From contig NOUX01000002.1 in the NCBI GenBank assembly GCA_002245855.1, forward strand, positions 372,001 to 436,000: a DNA stretch of 64,000 nucleotides, given 5' to 3'. Source of the DNA: Sphingobacterium cellulitidis (GTDB lineage Bacteria > Bacteroidota > Bacteroidia > Sphingobacteriales > Sphingobacteriaceae). Position 1 is the first letter of the stretch; each line of letters begins with the position of its first letter. The notes below the pieces were generated by a model, which made no database searches, had not been told where the DNA came from, and saw only the letters and a list, made by a program, of their open reading frames with translations. Shown here one piece after another: positions 42,792 through 51,483 of the stretch. Made by a program: the position numbers and the translations under genes.

Positions 42792-45080
42792 TCAATTTAC
42801 TATTCTAAGCTTGGCAAATTTAAGCAACAATTGCTTCTGTCCCAACTCTTTGAAGAAAATAGTTGCTTTAATATCCGGTTTATTTCCCTCGAGGTTAATA
42901 ACCTTACCAAATCCGAAGCGTTCATGTTCAACTTCCATACCAACCTGCAGACCTGAAGTATCTGAAGGGGCAAAATCAGGACTTGGTTTATGTGCTTTTG
43001 GCAATATGGAAGTTGTCTTTATTACTTTAGGTTTTGGTTTAGAAAACACATCACCTGAAGCATTACCGCCTTCTTTGCGTTGCCATTGCACGCGTTCTGA
43101 CCCGAAGTCATCATCCATCATTGGTGATGAGCGTGGCTTGAAGTCAAGATCCAAACAACTTGGATTTAATTCATCTAGAAACCGACTTGGTTCACAGTTA
43201 TTTAATGTTCCCCAACGGTATCTGGAAGTTGCATAGGACAAATGTAGCTTTTTTTCTGCACGTGTCACTGCGACATAGAATAATCTTCGTTCTTCTTCCA
43301 GTTCTGACCTTGAATTTAAAGATAATTGTGATGGAAACAAATTTTCTTCCAATCCAACGATATGAACTACAGGGAATTCAAGTCCTTTGGAGGCGTGAAT
43401 CGTCATCAAAGATACAGTATCTGCATTTGGATCCTTATCATTATCATCATTCGTCAGTAAGGCGATATCCTGCATGAAGACATCCAATCCTTTTTCTTCA
43501 AGATCTTCCCTTTCTGAGAATTCTTTGATACCGTTCAAGAGTTCTTGGATATTTTCATATCGTGCTAAACCCTCAACAGATTTATCCTCGTAAAGATCTT
43601 TCAGTATTCCAGAGTGCTGAGCAATATGCATTGCGGTGTCAAATGCAGAATTTGTTTTTGAAGTCGCCTGGAAACTTTGAATCATCAATCCGAAATTGGA
43701 AACTGAAGCAGCACTACGACCGTCCAAGAACATTTGAGCATTGGCAACCACATCCCACAAACGTAATTGTTGTTGGTCAGCTGCCACCATAATTTTCTCT
43801 ACAGTCGTATCACCGATCCCTCTTCGCGGATAGTTAATCACCCGTTTCAATGCCTCTTCATCATTCGGATTAAAGGTCAATCTGAAATAGGCTATTAAAT
43901 CCTTAATTTCTTTCCTTTGATAGAACGATGTTCCTCCGTAAAGCTTATAAGGAATATTCAGTTTTCGCAAAGCCTCCTCCAATGAACGCGATTGCGCATT
44001 AGTTCGGTATAGGATTGCAAAATCTTTATACTTTAAACTCTTCAATGATTTTTCCTGAGAGATTGCTTCAGCAACGATCTTACCTTCCTCATTATCGGAG
44101 AATGCACGACTTACTTTGATTTTCTCTCCATCCTCATTATCAGAGAATACATTTTTTTCTAATTGATTCTTGTTATTAGCAATAATACTGTTTGCAGCAT
44201 TTACGATCATTTTTGTAGATCGATAATTTTGCTCCAGTTTAAATACCTTCACATCAGGATAGTCTTTTTGGAAATTTAAGATATTCTGAATATTTGCACC
44301 CCGGAAGGCATAAATACTCTGGGCATCATCTCCAACGACACAGATATTTTCATTTACTGCAGCCAATCTTTTCACAATCAGGTATTGAGAAAAGTTGGTA
44401 TCCTGATACTCATCCACCATCAGGTATTTGAATTGATGCTGATATTTATGCAGAACATCTGGATATTTATTCAACAAAACGTTTGTTTTGAACAATAAAT
44501 CGTCAAAATCCATGGCTCCAGCGCGGTAACAGCGCTGAGCATAGGTCATATAGATCTGTCCTAGCTGACCACGACCATTTGACTGATCCTCGGCTAGAAT
44601 AGCTTCGTTCTTATTATATTCTTGTGGGGAAATTAAATTATTCTTTGCGGATGAGATACGACCATACACATGGTTGACATTGTATAGTTTATCATCGAGG
44701 TTCATCTCTTTCAAGATGGTTCTCAACAGACTTTTGGTATCGTCTGTATCATAGATTGTAAAGTTTTTGGGATAGCCCAAGAGTTCGGCTTCAACACGTA
44801 ATATACGGGCAAAAACAGAGTGGAATGTTCCCATCCAGATGTTTTTGGCTTCGGAGCCTACCACTTTCATAATACGCTCACGCATTTCCTTGGCTGCTTT
44901 ATTGGTAAAAGTCAACACAAGTACATTGAAAGGGTCTACACCTTGCTGTATCAGATGGGCTACTCTATAGGTAATTACACGCGTTTTTCCAGATCCAGCA
45001 CCAGCAACAATCATCACTGGACCTTTAATAGTTTCAACGGCGTTTCGTTGTGAGGGGTTCAATCCTGCTAAAAAATCCAA
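42792..45080 (-). CDS. pcrA: UvrD/PcrA-type superfamily 1 DNA helicase
   Basis: 762-aa 3'-5' ATP-dependent helicase for nucleotide excision repair and clearing of recombination intermediates. Motifs in order: VAGAGSGKTRVITYR (Walker A), LTFTNKAAKEMRER (Ia), YLMVDEYQDTNFSQY (II), VVGDDAQSIYAFRGA (III), LEQNYRSTK (IV), TIHASKGLEFPVVHIVGLEENLFPS (V) and RRLFYVAVTRAEKKLHLSYA (VI). The last 70 residues end in a tudor-like domain (GMEVEHERFGFGKVINLEG), as in PcrA. The length is normal. Confidence 0.95.
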   Translation of the reverse strand: MDFLAGLNPSQRNAVETIKGPVMIVAGAGSGKTRVITYRVAHLIQQGVDPFNVLVLTFTNKAAKEMRERIMKVVGSEAKNIWMGTFHSVFARILRVEAELLGYPKNFTIYDTDDTKSLLRTILKEMNLDDKLYNVNHVYGRISSAKNNLISPQEYNKNEAILAEDQSNGRGQLGQIYMTYAQRCYRAGAMDFDDLLFKTNVLLNKYPDVLHKYQHQFKYLMVDEYQDTNFSQYLIVKRLAAVNENICVVGDDAQSIYAFRGANIQNILNFQKDYPDVKVFKLEQNYRSTKMIVNAANSIIANNKNQLEKNVFSDNEDGEKIKVSRAFSDNEEGKIVAEAISQEKSLKSLKYKDFAILYRTNAQSRSLEEALRKLNIPYKLYGGTSFYQRKEIKDLIAYFRLTFNPNDEEALKRVINYPRRGIGDTTVEKIMVAADQQQLRLWDVVANAQMFLDGRSAASVSNFGLMIQSFQATSKTNSAFDTAMHIAQHSGILKDLYEDKSVEGLARYENIQELLNGIKEFSEREDLEEKGLDVFMQDIALLTNDDNDKDPNADTVSLMTIHASKGLEFPVVHIVGLEENLFPSQLSLNSRSELEEERRLFYVAVTRAEKKLHLSYATSRYRWGTLNNCEPSRFLDELNPSCLDLDFKPRSSPMMDDDFGSERVQWQRKEGGNASGDVFSKPKPKVIKTTSILPKAHKPSPDFAPSDTSGLQVGMEVEHERFGFGKVINLEGNKPDIKATIFFKELGQKQLLLKFAKLRIVN

Positions 45081-45163
45081 AATACTCTCCTAAATTTATC
45101 TAATGTAATGCCTCAAAAATGGGGACTCAAATTTAATAAAAATAGCCGTACTATTCTAGAAAA

Positions 45164-45172
45164 TTATCCACA
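45164..45172 (+). promoter_or_regulatory. DnaA-box-like site
   Basis: TTATCCACA matches the DnaA consensus TTATnCACA. It lies in the 114-bp gap upstream of the helicase gene. Confidence 0.4.
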
Positions 45173-45194
45173 GGCACAAGAAGATAGGAAAAAA

Positions 45195-45824
45195 TCAATC
45201 GATTTGATTGAGCAACTCTTGAAATCGTTCCATAAATAATCCGACATGGTAGCCATCCAGCAATGCATGGTGAACATGTAGGGATATCGCCATGGTCTTT
45301 TTCCCGTCGACATCCATTAATTTTGCGAAGGAAATTTTAGGGCATGAATCCGGATAATCGAAGTTTCGAGCATGGGAAAGGGAAGTAAAATTGACCCAGG
45401 GCAATGCCGAGCAATGCACCTCATTTAACTTAGCACCTGTTAAATCTAATCCCGAAGAACTTTTTACTTTTTCTACTGCCTGATTGGCTCCTTTCAAAAA
45501 CTCCTCTTCATCCTCTCGAAAATCAATATAGGAAAACCCGAAAGTATTATCATCACGAAGTACGGTGGTCGAGATATGAACCTCATCATATAAATAAAGT
45601 TCTGAATTATCAATCCTTAACCTGAAGTTCTCAATTTCATTCATGGCTTTAATAGCACGGTACAGGTAGTACAGAAAGAAAGACTGAGACTTTAACTTTG
45701 CCTGTTGATAAGCAATAGTTAAGTCCAATTCTGCAGTTATTCCATGGAAGGGTTCGGTAAATTTGGAAAAGAACTCAAAATGTTCCTTTCTAGACCAGCT
45801 ATCTAAATCGACTTTCTTTCTCAT
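45195..45824 (-). CDS. CatA-like acetyltransferase
   Basis: 209-aa trimeric-type O-acetyltransferase fold of the chloramphenicol acetyltransferase family. WSRKEHFEFFSKF at the N-terminus, PWVNFTSLSHARN in the middle and HVHHALLDGYHVGLF with the catalytic His and DG near the C-terminus all match CAT type A. Chromosomal homologues in Bacteroidota need not confer chloramphenicol resistance, and no mobile element lies near, so the natural substrate is unknown. A CAAAACTA -7-like site is only 8 bp upstream of the start, implying a leaderless transcript if real. Confidence 0.9.
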   Translation of the reverse strand: MRKKVDLDSWSRKEHFEFFSKFTEPFHGITAELDLTIAYQQAKLKSQSFFLYYLYRAIKAMNEIENFRLRIDNSELYLYDEVHISTTVLRDDNTFGFSYIDFREDEEEFLKGANQAVEKVKSSSGLDLTGAKLNEVHCSALPWVNFTSLSHARNFDYPDSCPKISFAKLMDVDGKKTMAISLHVHHALLDGYHVGLFMERFQELLNQID

Positions 45825-45927
45825 ATGAGCACAAAACTAATAAATCATCACAGATCTAAAAATGAAGAACTGCATTCCACTAATACCCCTAATCGATGGG
45901 AATGTTTCAAACTTGTATCTGGTTTTA

Positions 45928-45935
45928 TAAATTTG
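45928..45935 (+). promoter_or_regulatory. Candidate -7 element of the VanX-like gene
   Basis: TAAATTTG, exact match to TAnnTTTG, 26 bp before the ATG. Confidence 0.45.
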
Positions 45936-45960
45936 TTCTTACAAGATCAAAATCTGACTT

Positions 45961-46644
45961 ATGAAAAAAATACAAATTGCTATACATTCCTTGATTCTTG
46001 CGATTCTCTTTGTTGCTTGTGGGGTTCAAAAAGAAATTCCCAACAGCTTTGTAGAGTTGAAGAAAATGGTCCCCAATATTGAAATCGAATTGCGATATTT
46101 TGGGAACCACAATTTCATGGGGAGGCGGGTGAAAGGCTATGAAGCAAACAAAGTTTATATCAGTAAGGAAGCTGCGAAATCCTTGGTTTTAATTCAGAAA
46201 GAATTGAATCAAATGGGATTGGGAATAAAGGTTTTTGATGCCTACCGACCGCAGCAGGCAGTTGATAATTTCAAGGAATGGGCATTGGATATCGCAGATA
46301 GCACCGCAAAACAAGAGTTTTATCCAGATGTTGACAAGCGAGACCTTTTTAAACTCGGATATATTGCGGAGAAGTCTGGACATAGCCGCGGTAGCACGAT
46401 TGACTTGACCATCATTAATCTCACGGACAAGAAGGAACTGGATATGGGTACAGGATTCGACTTTTTCGGAGAACCCTCCCACCATGATTACAGTGAAATT
46501 TCAGATGCTCAAAAGGCGAATAGAAAATTATTGAGAGGCATTATGGAGAAATATGGTTTCAAGGCAATTGAAGAAGAATGGTGGCATTATACCTTAAAAA
46601 ATGAACCGTTCAAGGATCAATATTTCAATTTTGCCATCAAATAA
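45961..46644 (+). CDS. D-Ala-D-Ala dipeptidase-like lipoprotein (M15D, VanX type)
   Basis: 227 aa. A lipoprotein signal peptide (lipobox FVAC, Cys 20) exports it, in contrast to the cytosolic VanX of vancomycin resistance. The M15D zinc site is complete: SGHSRGSTIDLTI (His and Asp ligands), EEEWWHYT (catalytic Glu and His ligand), and FDAYRP carries the substrate-binding Arg. It most likely degrades D-Ala-D-Ala released in wall turnover. It is isolated: no vanH, vanA or two-component genes lie near. Confidence 0.9.
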   Translation: MKKIQIAIHSLILAILFVACGVQKEIPNSFVELKKMVPNIEIELRYFGNHNFMGRRVKGYEANKVYISKEAAKSLVLIQKELNQMGLGIKVFDAYRPQQAVDNFKEWALDIADSTAKQEFYPDVDKRDLFKLGYIAEKSGHSRGSTIDLTIINLTDKKELDMGTGFDFFGEPSHHDYSEISDAQKANRKLLRGIMEKYGFKAIEEEWWHYTLKNEPFKDQYFNFAIK

Positions 46645-46652
46645 AAGGCACA

Positions 46653-46686
46653 AAAAAAGCGCTGAAGATTAGTTCTGCGCTTTTTT
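46653..46686. terminator. Bidirectional terminator between VanX-like gene and dnaB
   Basis: A-run and GCGC (46659-46662) pair with GCGC and a T-run (46677-46686); GAA/TTC inside extends the stem around a T-T mismatch. Convergent gene ends on both sides. Confidence 0.8.
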
Positions 46687-46706
46687 AAATATTTTTTTAT
46701 TTCTGA

Positions 46707-48302
46707 TTAAAATGGAGCATCATCTGGCATATCATTCATTCTAGAAGGCATTGTGATTCCACCACCGAAATCTCCAAAGTTACCAGAAGGTTGAATTGCA
46801 CTACCCATTCCTGCACCAAAATCATTGAAACTACCACCATCTGGACCCATTCCTGAGAAATCATCTTCTAAATCGACGAACTTCACATACTTACCTACGA
46901 AGCGTAAAGGAACAATACCGGTCTCCCCGTTACGGTGTTTTGAGATAATAACCTCTCCTACACCTACTGTTGATCTTCCTTCTTCATCCTCCAACAAACC
47001 ATAGTATTCAGGACGGTAAAGGAAAAGTACCATATCGGCATCCTGCTCAATAGATCCGGACTCACGTAAGTCGGAAAGCATAGGACGCTTACTGTTTCCT
47101 GGTCTGGATTCCACTGCACGGCTTAACTGCGACAAGGCTAATACAGGGATATTCAGTTCCTTAGCAACGGATTTTAATGCACGTGAGATACTACCGATCT
47201 CTTGCTCACGGTTACCACCACCCTTACCATCGGCTTTTCCATGCATCAACTGCAAGTAATCGACGATTACCATTTGGATATCGTACTGTGCTTTTAAACG
47301 TCTGCATTTCGCACGGAATTCAAATACGTTTAATGCTGGGGTATCATCAATAATTAAAGGAGCTTCGGTCAAGCGGCCAATTCTAGAGTGCAATTGTTGC
47401 CATTCATGATCCGCAAGGTTTCCTTTTTTAAGTTTTTCTTGTTCAATTTCGGTTTCTCCGGCAATCAGACGATTTACTAACTGCACCGATGACATCTCCA
47501 GGGAGAATACAGCAACGGCACGATTATGATCGACTGCTGCGTTTCTAGCAACAGACAATACGAAGGCCGTTTTACCCATCGCTGGACGAGCCGCAATAAT
47601 CACTAAGTCTGAAGGCTGCCAACCCGAGGTCATTCTATCCAATGCTGTCAATCCGGAAGGAATACCTGTTAATCCATCCGTTTTCTCACGTAAGGATTCC
47701 AACGAAGAAATGGCCTCACGCATGATATCATCCATTTTTCTGGAGTCTCTCCTTAAGTTGTTTTGGGCGATATCGAAAAGTGATTTTTCAGCATGATCCA
47801 ATAAATCAAAGATATCGGAAGTTTCATCGTAAGATGAGTTGATAATTTCGGTAGATACCTTGATTAATTCACGTTGAATATATTTTTGGGAGATAATACG
47901 AGCATGGTATTCTATATTGGCCGCTGAAACGACACGGTCAGTCAACTGAGTGATATAGTATGCACCACCTACCATTTCCAAGGCTCCCATTTGGCGCAAT
48001 TCAGCCACCACGGTAAGAATATCGATTGGGGAAGTCTTTTGGAAGAGATTGTAGATCGCTTGGAAAATCTTTTGGTGAGCTTCTTTATAGAATGAATCAG
48101 GCTTTAAGATATCGATCACTTCACTAAGCGCATTTTTCTCCAACATCAGCGCACCTAATACCGCCTCTTCCAGGTCCAATGCCTGTGGAGGGAGCTTACC
48201 TAATCCAGAGACTAAGTTATTTAAGCTCGTTCTTTTTTTGTTGAAGTTTGCGCGGCTAGATTGTCCTGACGCACTGTTTGTAAATTCGTTTTCTAAAGAC
48301 AT
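46707..48302 (-). CDS. dnaB: Replicative DNA helicase DnaB
   Basis: 531-aa hexameric helicase that unwinds the replication fork. The N-terminal domain (about residues 35-140: PPQALDLEEAVLGALMLEKNAL) is followed by a linker and the RecA-like core: GIPSGLTALDRMTSGWQPSDLVIIAARPAMGKTAFVLS (Walker A), AVFSLEMSSVQLVNRLI, VIVDYLQLM (Walker B), LSQLSRAVESRP, DLRESGSIEQDADMVLFLYR and ISKHRNGETG. A flexible C-terminal tail of about 55 residues rich in Gly/Asp/Phe is longer than in E. coli; such acidic tails are common in the phylum. Confidence 0.97.
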   Translation of the reverse strand: MSLENEFTNSASGQSSRANFNKKRTSLNNLVSGLGKLPPQALDLEEAVLGALMLEKNALSEVIDILKPDSFYKEAHQKIFQAIYNLFQKTSPIDILTVVAELRQMGALEMVGGAYYITQLTDRVVSAANIEYHARIISQKYIQRELIKVSTEIINSSYDETSDIFDLLDHAEKSLFDIAQNNLRRDSRKMDDIMREAISSLESLREKTDGLTGIPSGLTALDRMTSGWQPSDLVIIAARPAMGKTAFVLSVARNAAVDHNRAVAVFSLEMSSVQLVNRLIAGETEIEQEKLKKGNLADHEWQQLHSRIGRLTEAPLIIDDTPALNVFEFRAKCRRLKAQYDIQMVIVDYLQLMHGKADGKGGGNREQEIGSISRALKSVAKELNIPVLALSQLSRAVESRPGNSKRPMLSDLRESGSIEQDADMVLFLYRPEYYGLLEDEEGRSTVGVGEVIISKHRNGETGIVPLRFVGKYVKFVDLEDDFSGMGPDGGSFNDFGAGMGSAIQPSGNFGDFGGGITMPSRMNDMPDDAPF

Positions 48303-48353
48303 ACTATAAAATATTTCTCGGCTTGATTCACCCTGCTTTCAATGATAGGGTAA

Positions 48354-48361
48354 CAAATGTA
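48354..48361 (-). promoter_or_regulatory. Candidate -7 element of dnaB
   Basis: Reads TACATTTG on the minus strand, exact match, 52 bp before the dnaB start. Confidence 0.45.
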
Positions 48362-48468
48362 AGAAAAATAAGAGATGCCCTACCATCAAGTTTTGAACAG
48401 TAAAAAATAGGTGCTTCAACAATCATGCAATAGGAGTTGTAAAACAGGGACTAATAATTAACATCAAT

Positions 48469-48553
48469 TGTGAAGAACCTGTTAATAACTAAATTTACGC
48501 ATTATAAATCAACATTTTAAAGGAATGTGGATAAGATTAAGCTTTGTGAATAA
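48469..48553 (-). promoter_or_regulatory. Cluster of DnaA-box-like sites
   Basis: TGTGGATAA (48526-48534) and TGTGAATAA (48545-48553) are both exact complements of TTATnCACA, in one orientation, with starts 19 bp apart. TGTGAAGAA (48469-48477) has one mismatch. The first and third sites head direct repeats sharing TTGTGAA, AACCTG and TAA. Confidence 0.5.
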
Positions 48554-48693
48554 CCTGCTAACAGCCTACAAAAAACAGTTAATTTGAAGTACTATTCTCT
48601 CTTCTATTCATAGTCAGCGAGTTAGGTATGCTTAAGTCTTCTTTAAGTTTAGAATGACCCTTTGAAAGTCCCAATATTTTAGTCAGTTTGTTG

Positions 48694-48701
48694 TATCTTT
48701 G
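48694..48701 (+). promoter_or_regulatory. Candidate -7 element of the SDR-YqeY-GNAT unit
   Basis: TATCTTTG, exact match to TAnnTTTG, 85 bp before the SDR start. No clear -33 TTG. Confidence 0.45.
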
Positions 48702-48785
48702 TGTATGTCAACTTAGCAACTCCTAAAATCCTGGAAAAAGATTTAAATCAGGAAGAAATGCTAATAATATTAAAAAATTAAAAAA

Positions 48786-49547
48786 ATGAGGACAGTTTTA
48801 ATCACGGGAGCAAGCTCTGGAATTGGAGAAGCTTGTGCTCTTGAATTGGCAAAGGAAAATAAATATAGATTTCTATTATGCGCCAGAAGAGTTGAAAAAC
48901 TGGAGGAATTAATCCAAAAAATCAAAACCATCAATCCTAATACGGAAACCCATAGTTTTAAACTGGACGTTCGCAATTCGGATGAGGTAGAAACGACTTT
49001 ATCCAACCTTCCAGAGGAATGGAAAAAAGTTGATATCCTAATTAATAATGCGGGATTGAGTCAAGGATTGGATTCCATCCAAGATGGCAAGATTGGGGAT
49101 TGGGACCGCATGATCGACACCAATGTAAAAGGATTATTATATGTGACCAAGTATGTAATCCCGATGATGGAAGGAAGTGATCAGGCACATATCATCAATT
49201 TAGGCTCGATAGCTGGTAAAGAAGTTTATCCGAATGGCAATGTGTACTGCGCAACAAAACATGCGGTAGATGCACTTACAAAAGCCATGCGCATTGATCT
49301 TTTGGCGAAGGGCATCAAAGTCACCAGTATCGACCCAGGAATGGTAGAAACTGAATTCTCAGAAGTAAGATTCCACGGCGATAAAGAACGTGCGAAAAAC
49401 GTGTATACAGGCTTGACAGCACTATCAGGACAGGATATAGCTGAGATTGTATCTTTTGTACTCTCCAGACCAAAACATGTGAATATCAATGATTTGTTGG
49501 TGATGCCAACAGCTCAAGCAAATGGAACAATAGTAATTAGAAAATAA
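48786..49547 (+). CDS. Short-chain dehydrogenase/reductase (YdfG-like)
   Basis: 253-aa NADP-dependent oxidoreductase. LITGASSGIGEACALELAKE (cofactor loop), CARRVEKLEEL with Arg favouring NADP, ILINNAGLSQG, LGSIAGKEVYPNGNVYCATKHAVDALT (Ser, YxxxK) and IDPGMVETEFSEVRF. The pattern resembles the 3-hydroxy acid dehydrogenase YdfG group, but the substrate is inferred. It is followed at 11 bp by the YqeY gene. Confidence 0.9.
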   Translation: MRTVLITGASSGIGEACALELAKENKYRFLLCARRVEKLEELIQKIKTINPNTETHSFKLDVRNSDEVETTLSNLPEEWKKVDILINNAGLSQGLDSIQDGKIGDWDRMIDTNVKGLLYVTKYVIPMMEGSDQAHIINLGSIAGKEVYPNGNVYCATKHAVDALTKAMRIDLLAKGIKVTSIDPGMVETEFSEVRFHGDKERAKNVYTGLTALSGQDIAEIVSFVLSRPKHVNINDLLVMPTAQANGTIVIRK

Positions 49548-49558
49548 ATAAAACATAT

Positions 49559-50008
49559 ATGTCATTAGAAGCAAAAATCACACAAGATATCAAAGCGGCA
49601 ATGATCGCTAAGGACAATGTAAGATTACGTGGATTGCGTGCAATTAAAGCAGCCATTTTATTAGCAAATACAGAGAAGGGACATGCTGAAGCATTGACAG
49701 AAGAAGGTGAAATCAAAGTATTGCAAAAACTTGCTAAGCAACGTAAGGAGTCAGCAGAAATCTACCAACAACAAGATAGAAAAGACTTATATACCATTGA
49801 AATTGAGGAATTGGAAGTAATCGAAGAATTTCTTCCAAAACAGTTGGACCGTGATGCAGTTGAAAATGTAGTAAAAGGAATTATTGCTGAAACAGGTGCT
49901 ACCTCCATCAAGGACATGGGAAAAGTAATGGGTGCTGCCAACCAAAAACTTGCGGGACAAGCTGATGGGCGCACGATTTCAGAAGTTGTTAAATCGCTAT
50001 TAAGCTAA
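49559..50008 (+). CDS. GatB/YqeY domain protein
   Basis: 149-aa stand-alone YqeY protein, related to the tail of the GatB amidotransferase subunit that binds tRNA. MIAKDNVRLRGLRAIKAAILLANTE, the long helices, VIEEFLPKQLDRD and the C-terminal DMGKVMGAANQKLAGQADGRTISEVVKSLL are typical. Its exact role is not established. 7 bp separate it from the next gene. Confidence 0.93.
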   Translation: MSLEAKITQDIKAAMIAKDNVRLRGLRAIKAAILLANTEKGHAEALTEEGEIKVLQKLAKQRKESAEIYQQQDRKDLYTIEIEELEVIEEFLPKQLDRDAVENVVKGIIAETGATSIKDMGKVMGAANQKLAGQADGRTISEVVKSLLS

Positions 50009-50015
50009 GAAATTT

Positions 50016-50462
50016 ATGGAATGGAGATTAAAATCCTTTTCAGAATTAAGCTCCTTAGAGCTCTATAAAATTTTACAGCTTCGTATCAATGTTTTTATGC
50101 TGGAACAGGATTGTCTTTATCCAGAATGTGATGACAAGGATTTAAAAGGCAACCACCTTTTTGCAATGGATAATGATATCTGTATCGCTTATGCGAGATT
50201 ATTACCACCAGATATCTCCTACCCTAATTGTAGCTCCATTGGCAGAGTAGTGGTTCATGCTGACTACAGAAAGCATCAATATGGTCAAGTTCTGATGAAT
50301 AAGGCTATCGAAGAGTTAAAGCAGGAATTTCCATCGGTCCCAATCCGGATTAGTGCTCAGGAATACCTGATGCGATTTTATACTGGACTAGGATTTCAGA
50401 TTGAAAGTGAGGTCTATTTAGAAGACAACATCCCACACCTGGAAATGGCCCTCTATCCATAA
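50016..50462 (+). CDS. ElaA-type GNAT acetyltransferase
   Basis: 148-aa GNAT fold. LSSLELYKILQLRINVFMLEQDCLYPECDDKDLKGNHLFA is the ElaA signature, IGRVVVHADYRKHQYGQVLMNKAI the acetyl-CoA loop, and SAQEYLMRFYTGLGFQIESEVYLEDNIPHLEM the C-terminal part. Substrate not known. Last gene of the rightward unit, with a strong terminator 19 bp after the stop. Confidence 0.92.
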   Translation: MEWRLKSFSELSSLELYKILQLRINVFMLEQDCLYPECDDKDLKGNHLFAMDNDICIAYARLLPPDISYPNCSSIGRVVVHADYRKHQYGQVLMNKAIEELKQEFPSVPIRISAQEYLMRFYTGLGFQIESEVYLEDNIPHLEMALYP

Positions 50463-50480
50463 AGAGAAAAATAAAAACAA

Positions 50481-50516
50481 AACCCCCAATGTTTAATCAC
50501 ATTGGGGGTTCTTTTT
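50481..50516. terminator. Strong terminator between ElaA and GlsB genes
   Basis: AACCCCCAATG (50481-50491) pairs perfectly with CATTGGGGGTT (50500-50510) around an 8-nt loop, then CTTTTT. It runs into the stop of the convergent gene. Confidence 0.9.
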
Positions 50517-51480
50517 ATCTTGTTTTTACTGGTCTTTCACCGAAATGTTTATCTCTTTCAAAGGTCGACATATGTCGTTCTTTTTTCGCTGGATAGATAT
50601 CATCCAAAGTGATCATGATACCTGTTTCTTCCACTTCCCCGAATTCGTTATTTCTGGCAGTTCCAAATACACGCATGGTTGGCGAAAGATTCATATAGGT
50701 ATTGATCAAAGGCGGAATGTTTTCATCTAATTCGCGAATCCTTGCATTCAACACCTTATACCCTTCTTTATAATCCAATCCATCAAAAATTCCTATATAC
50801 TTCGAGATATCCGTTTTATAGCCCAGGTAAAGATCCTGAACAGGTTCCACTAAATTATCCTTATCAGGGAAATAGTGTTCCATAAAATAGATCAGAAGAT
50901 CTCTTGCTTCAGCGTTATAATGCGGATACATGGTGACCTTTCCAAAAAGATATTTAACATCAGGATTAATAAGAACCAGTGCTCCTAGTCCGTCCCATAA
51001 GTTATCTAATGAGAAGATACCTTTTCTATTATCGATTGCAGGTTGATATTTAGGTTGAACCCAAGATCTTCCTAATTCAATAGTATAGGGTAAGAAATCC
51101 TTTTTGAATTTTTCAGAAAAATCAAAGTAATGTGCGGTTGAGAGATGAATTTCCCCATTAGAATCGGTTGCTTGATCGCATTTTATCACACGGTAACCAG
51201 CGATGATTTCTTCATCTTCTGGATTCCAGGCGATTAATTGATCATAATTATGATCTGAGGTATCATTTTCATCAATATCTAAAGGTAATCCGGTACCACC
51301 GCCGGCACCACGAAAGGTAAGTTCGCGCAATCTTCCGATTTCACGCATAATATTAGGTGCGGTATGATAATTTACTAAATAGACTTCGTTACTTCCATTA
51401 TTGGTATAGCGAACGAAGGCTTCTTTCGTAAGTTCACTTTTAATTAGATCTCTATCTACCGGTTGAATTATTTCTTGCAT
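50515..51480 (-). CDS. glsB: N-acyltransferase of glycine/ornithine lipid synthesis (GlsB-like)
   Basis: 321 aa with an N-acyl-amino-acid synthase/GNAT-like fold of the OlsB/GlsB family (FLRELTFRGAGGGTGLPLDIDEND-type segment RLRELTFRGAGGGTG, LIAWNPEDEEIIAGYRVIKC, IELGRSWVQPKYQP, LDNLWDGLGALV). Such enzymes attach a 3-hydroxy fatty acid to the amino group of glycine (or ornithine). Its partner gene, an O-acyltransferase, lies 3 bp upstream, the same pair described in Bacteroides for glycine lipids. Amino acid preference here is inferred. Confidence 0.82.
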   Translation of the reverse strand: MQEIIQPVDRDLIKSELTKEAFVRYTNNGSNEVYLVNYHTAPNIMREIGRLRELTFRGAGGGTGLPLDIDENDTSDHNYDQLIAWNPEDEEIIAGYRVIKCDQATDSNGEIHLSTAHYFDFSEKFKKDFLPYTIELGRSWVQPKYQPAIDNRKGIFSLDNLWDGLGALVLINPDVKYLFGKVTMYPHYNAEARDLLIYFMEHYFPDKDNLVEPVQDLYLGYKTDISKYIGIFDGLDYKEGYKVLNARIRELDENIPPLINTYMNLSPTMRVFGTARNNEFGEVEETGIMITLDDIYPAKKERHMSTFERDKHFGERPVKTR

Positions 51481-51483
51481 ACA

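Larger units (their letters stand above)
48303..48785. other. 483-bp divergent gap between dnaB and SDR gene
   Basis: No ORF. It contains the dnaB -7 box (48354-48361), a cluster of DnaA-box-like sites within two imperfect 25-bp direct repeats (48468-48492 and 48544-48568), and the SDR -7 box (48694-48701). Confidence 0.6.

Noticed and set aside
45195..45824. Acquired chloramphenicol resistance gene
   Set aside because: The CAT fold is clear, but there is no mobile element, and base use fits the chromosome; resident homologues often do not confer resistance.
45961..46644. Vancomycin-resistance cluster
   Set aside because: Only the dipeptidase-like gene is present; there is no D-Ala-D-Lac ligase, vanH or regulator, and the protein is an exported lipoprotein.
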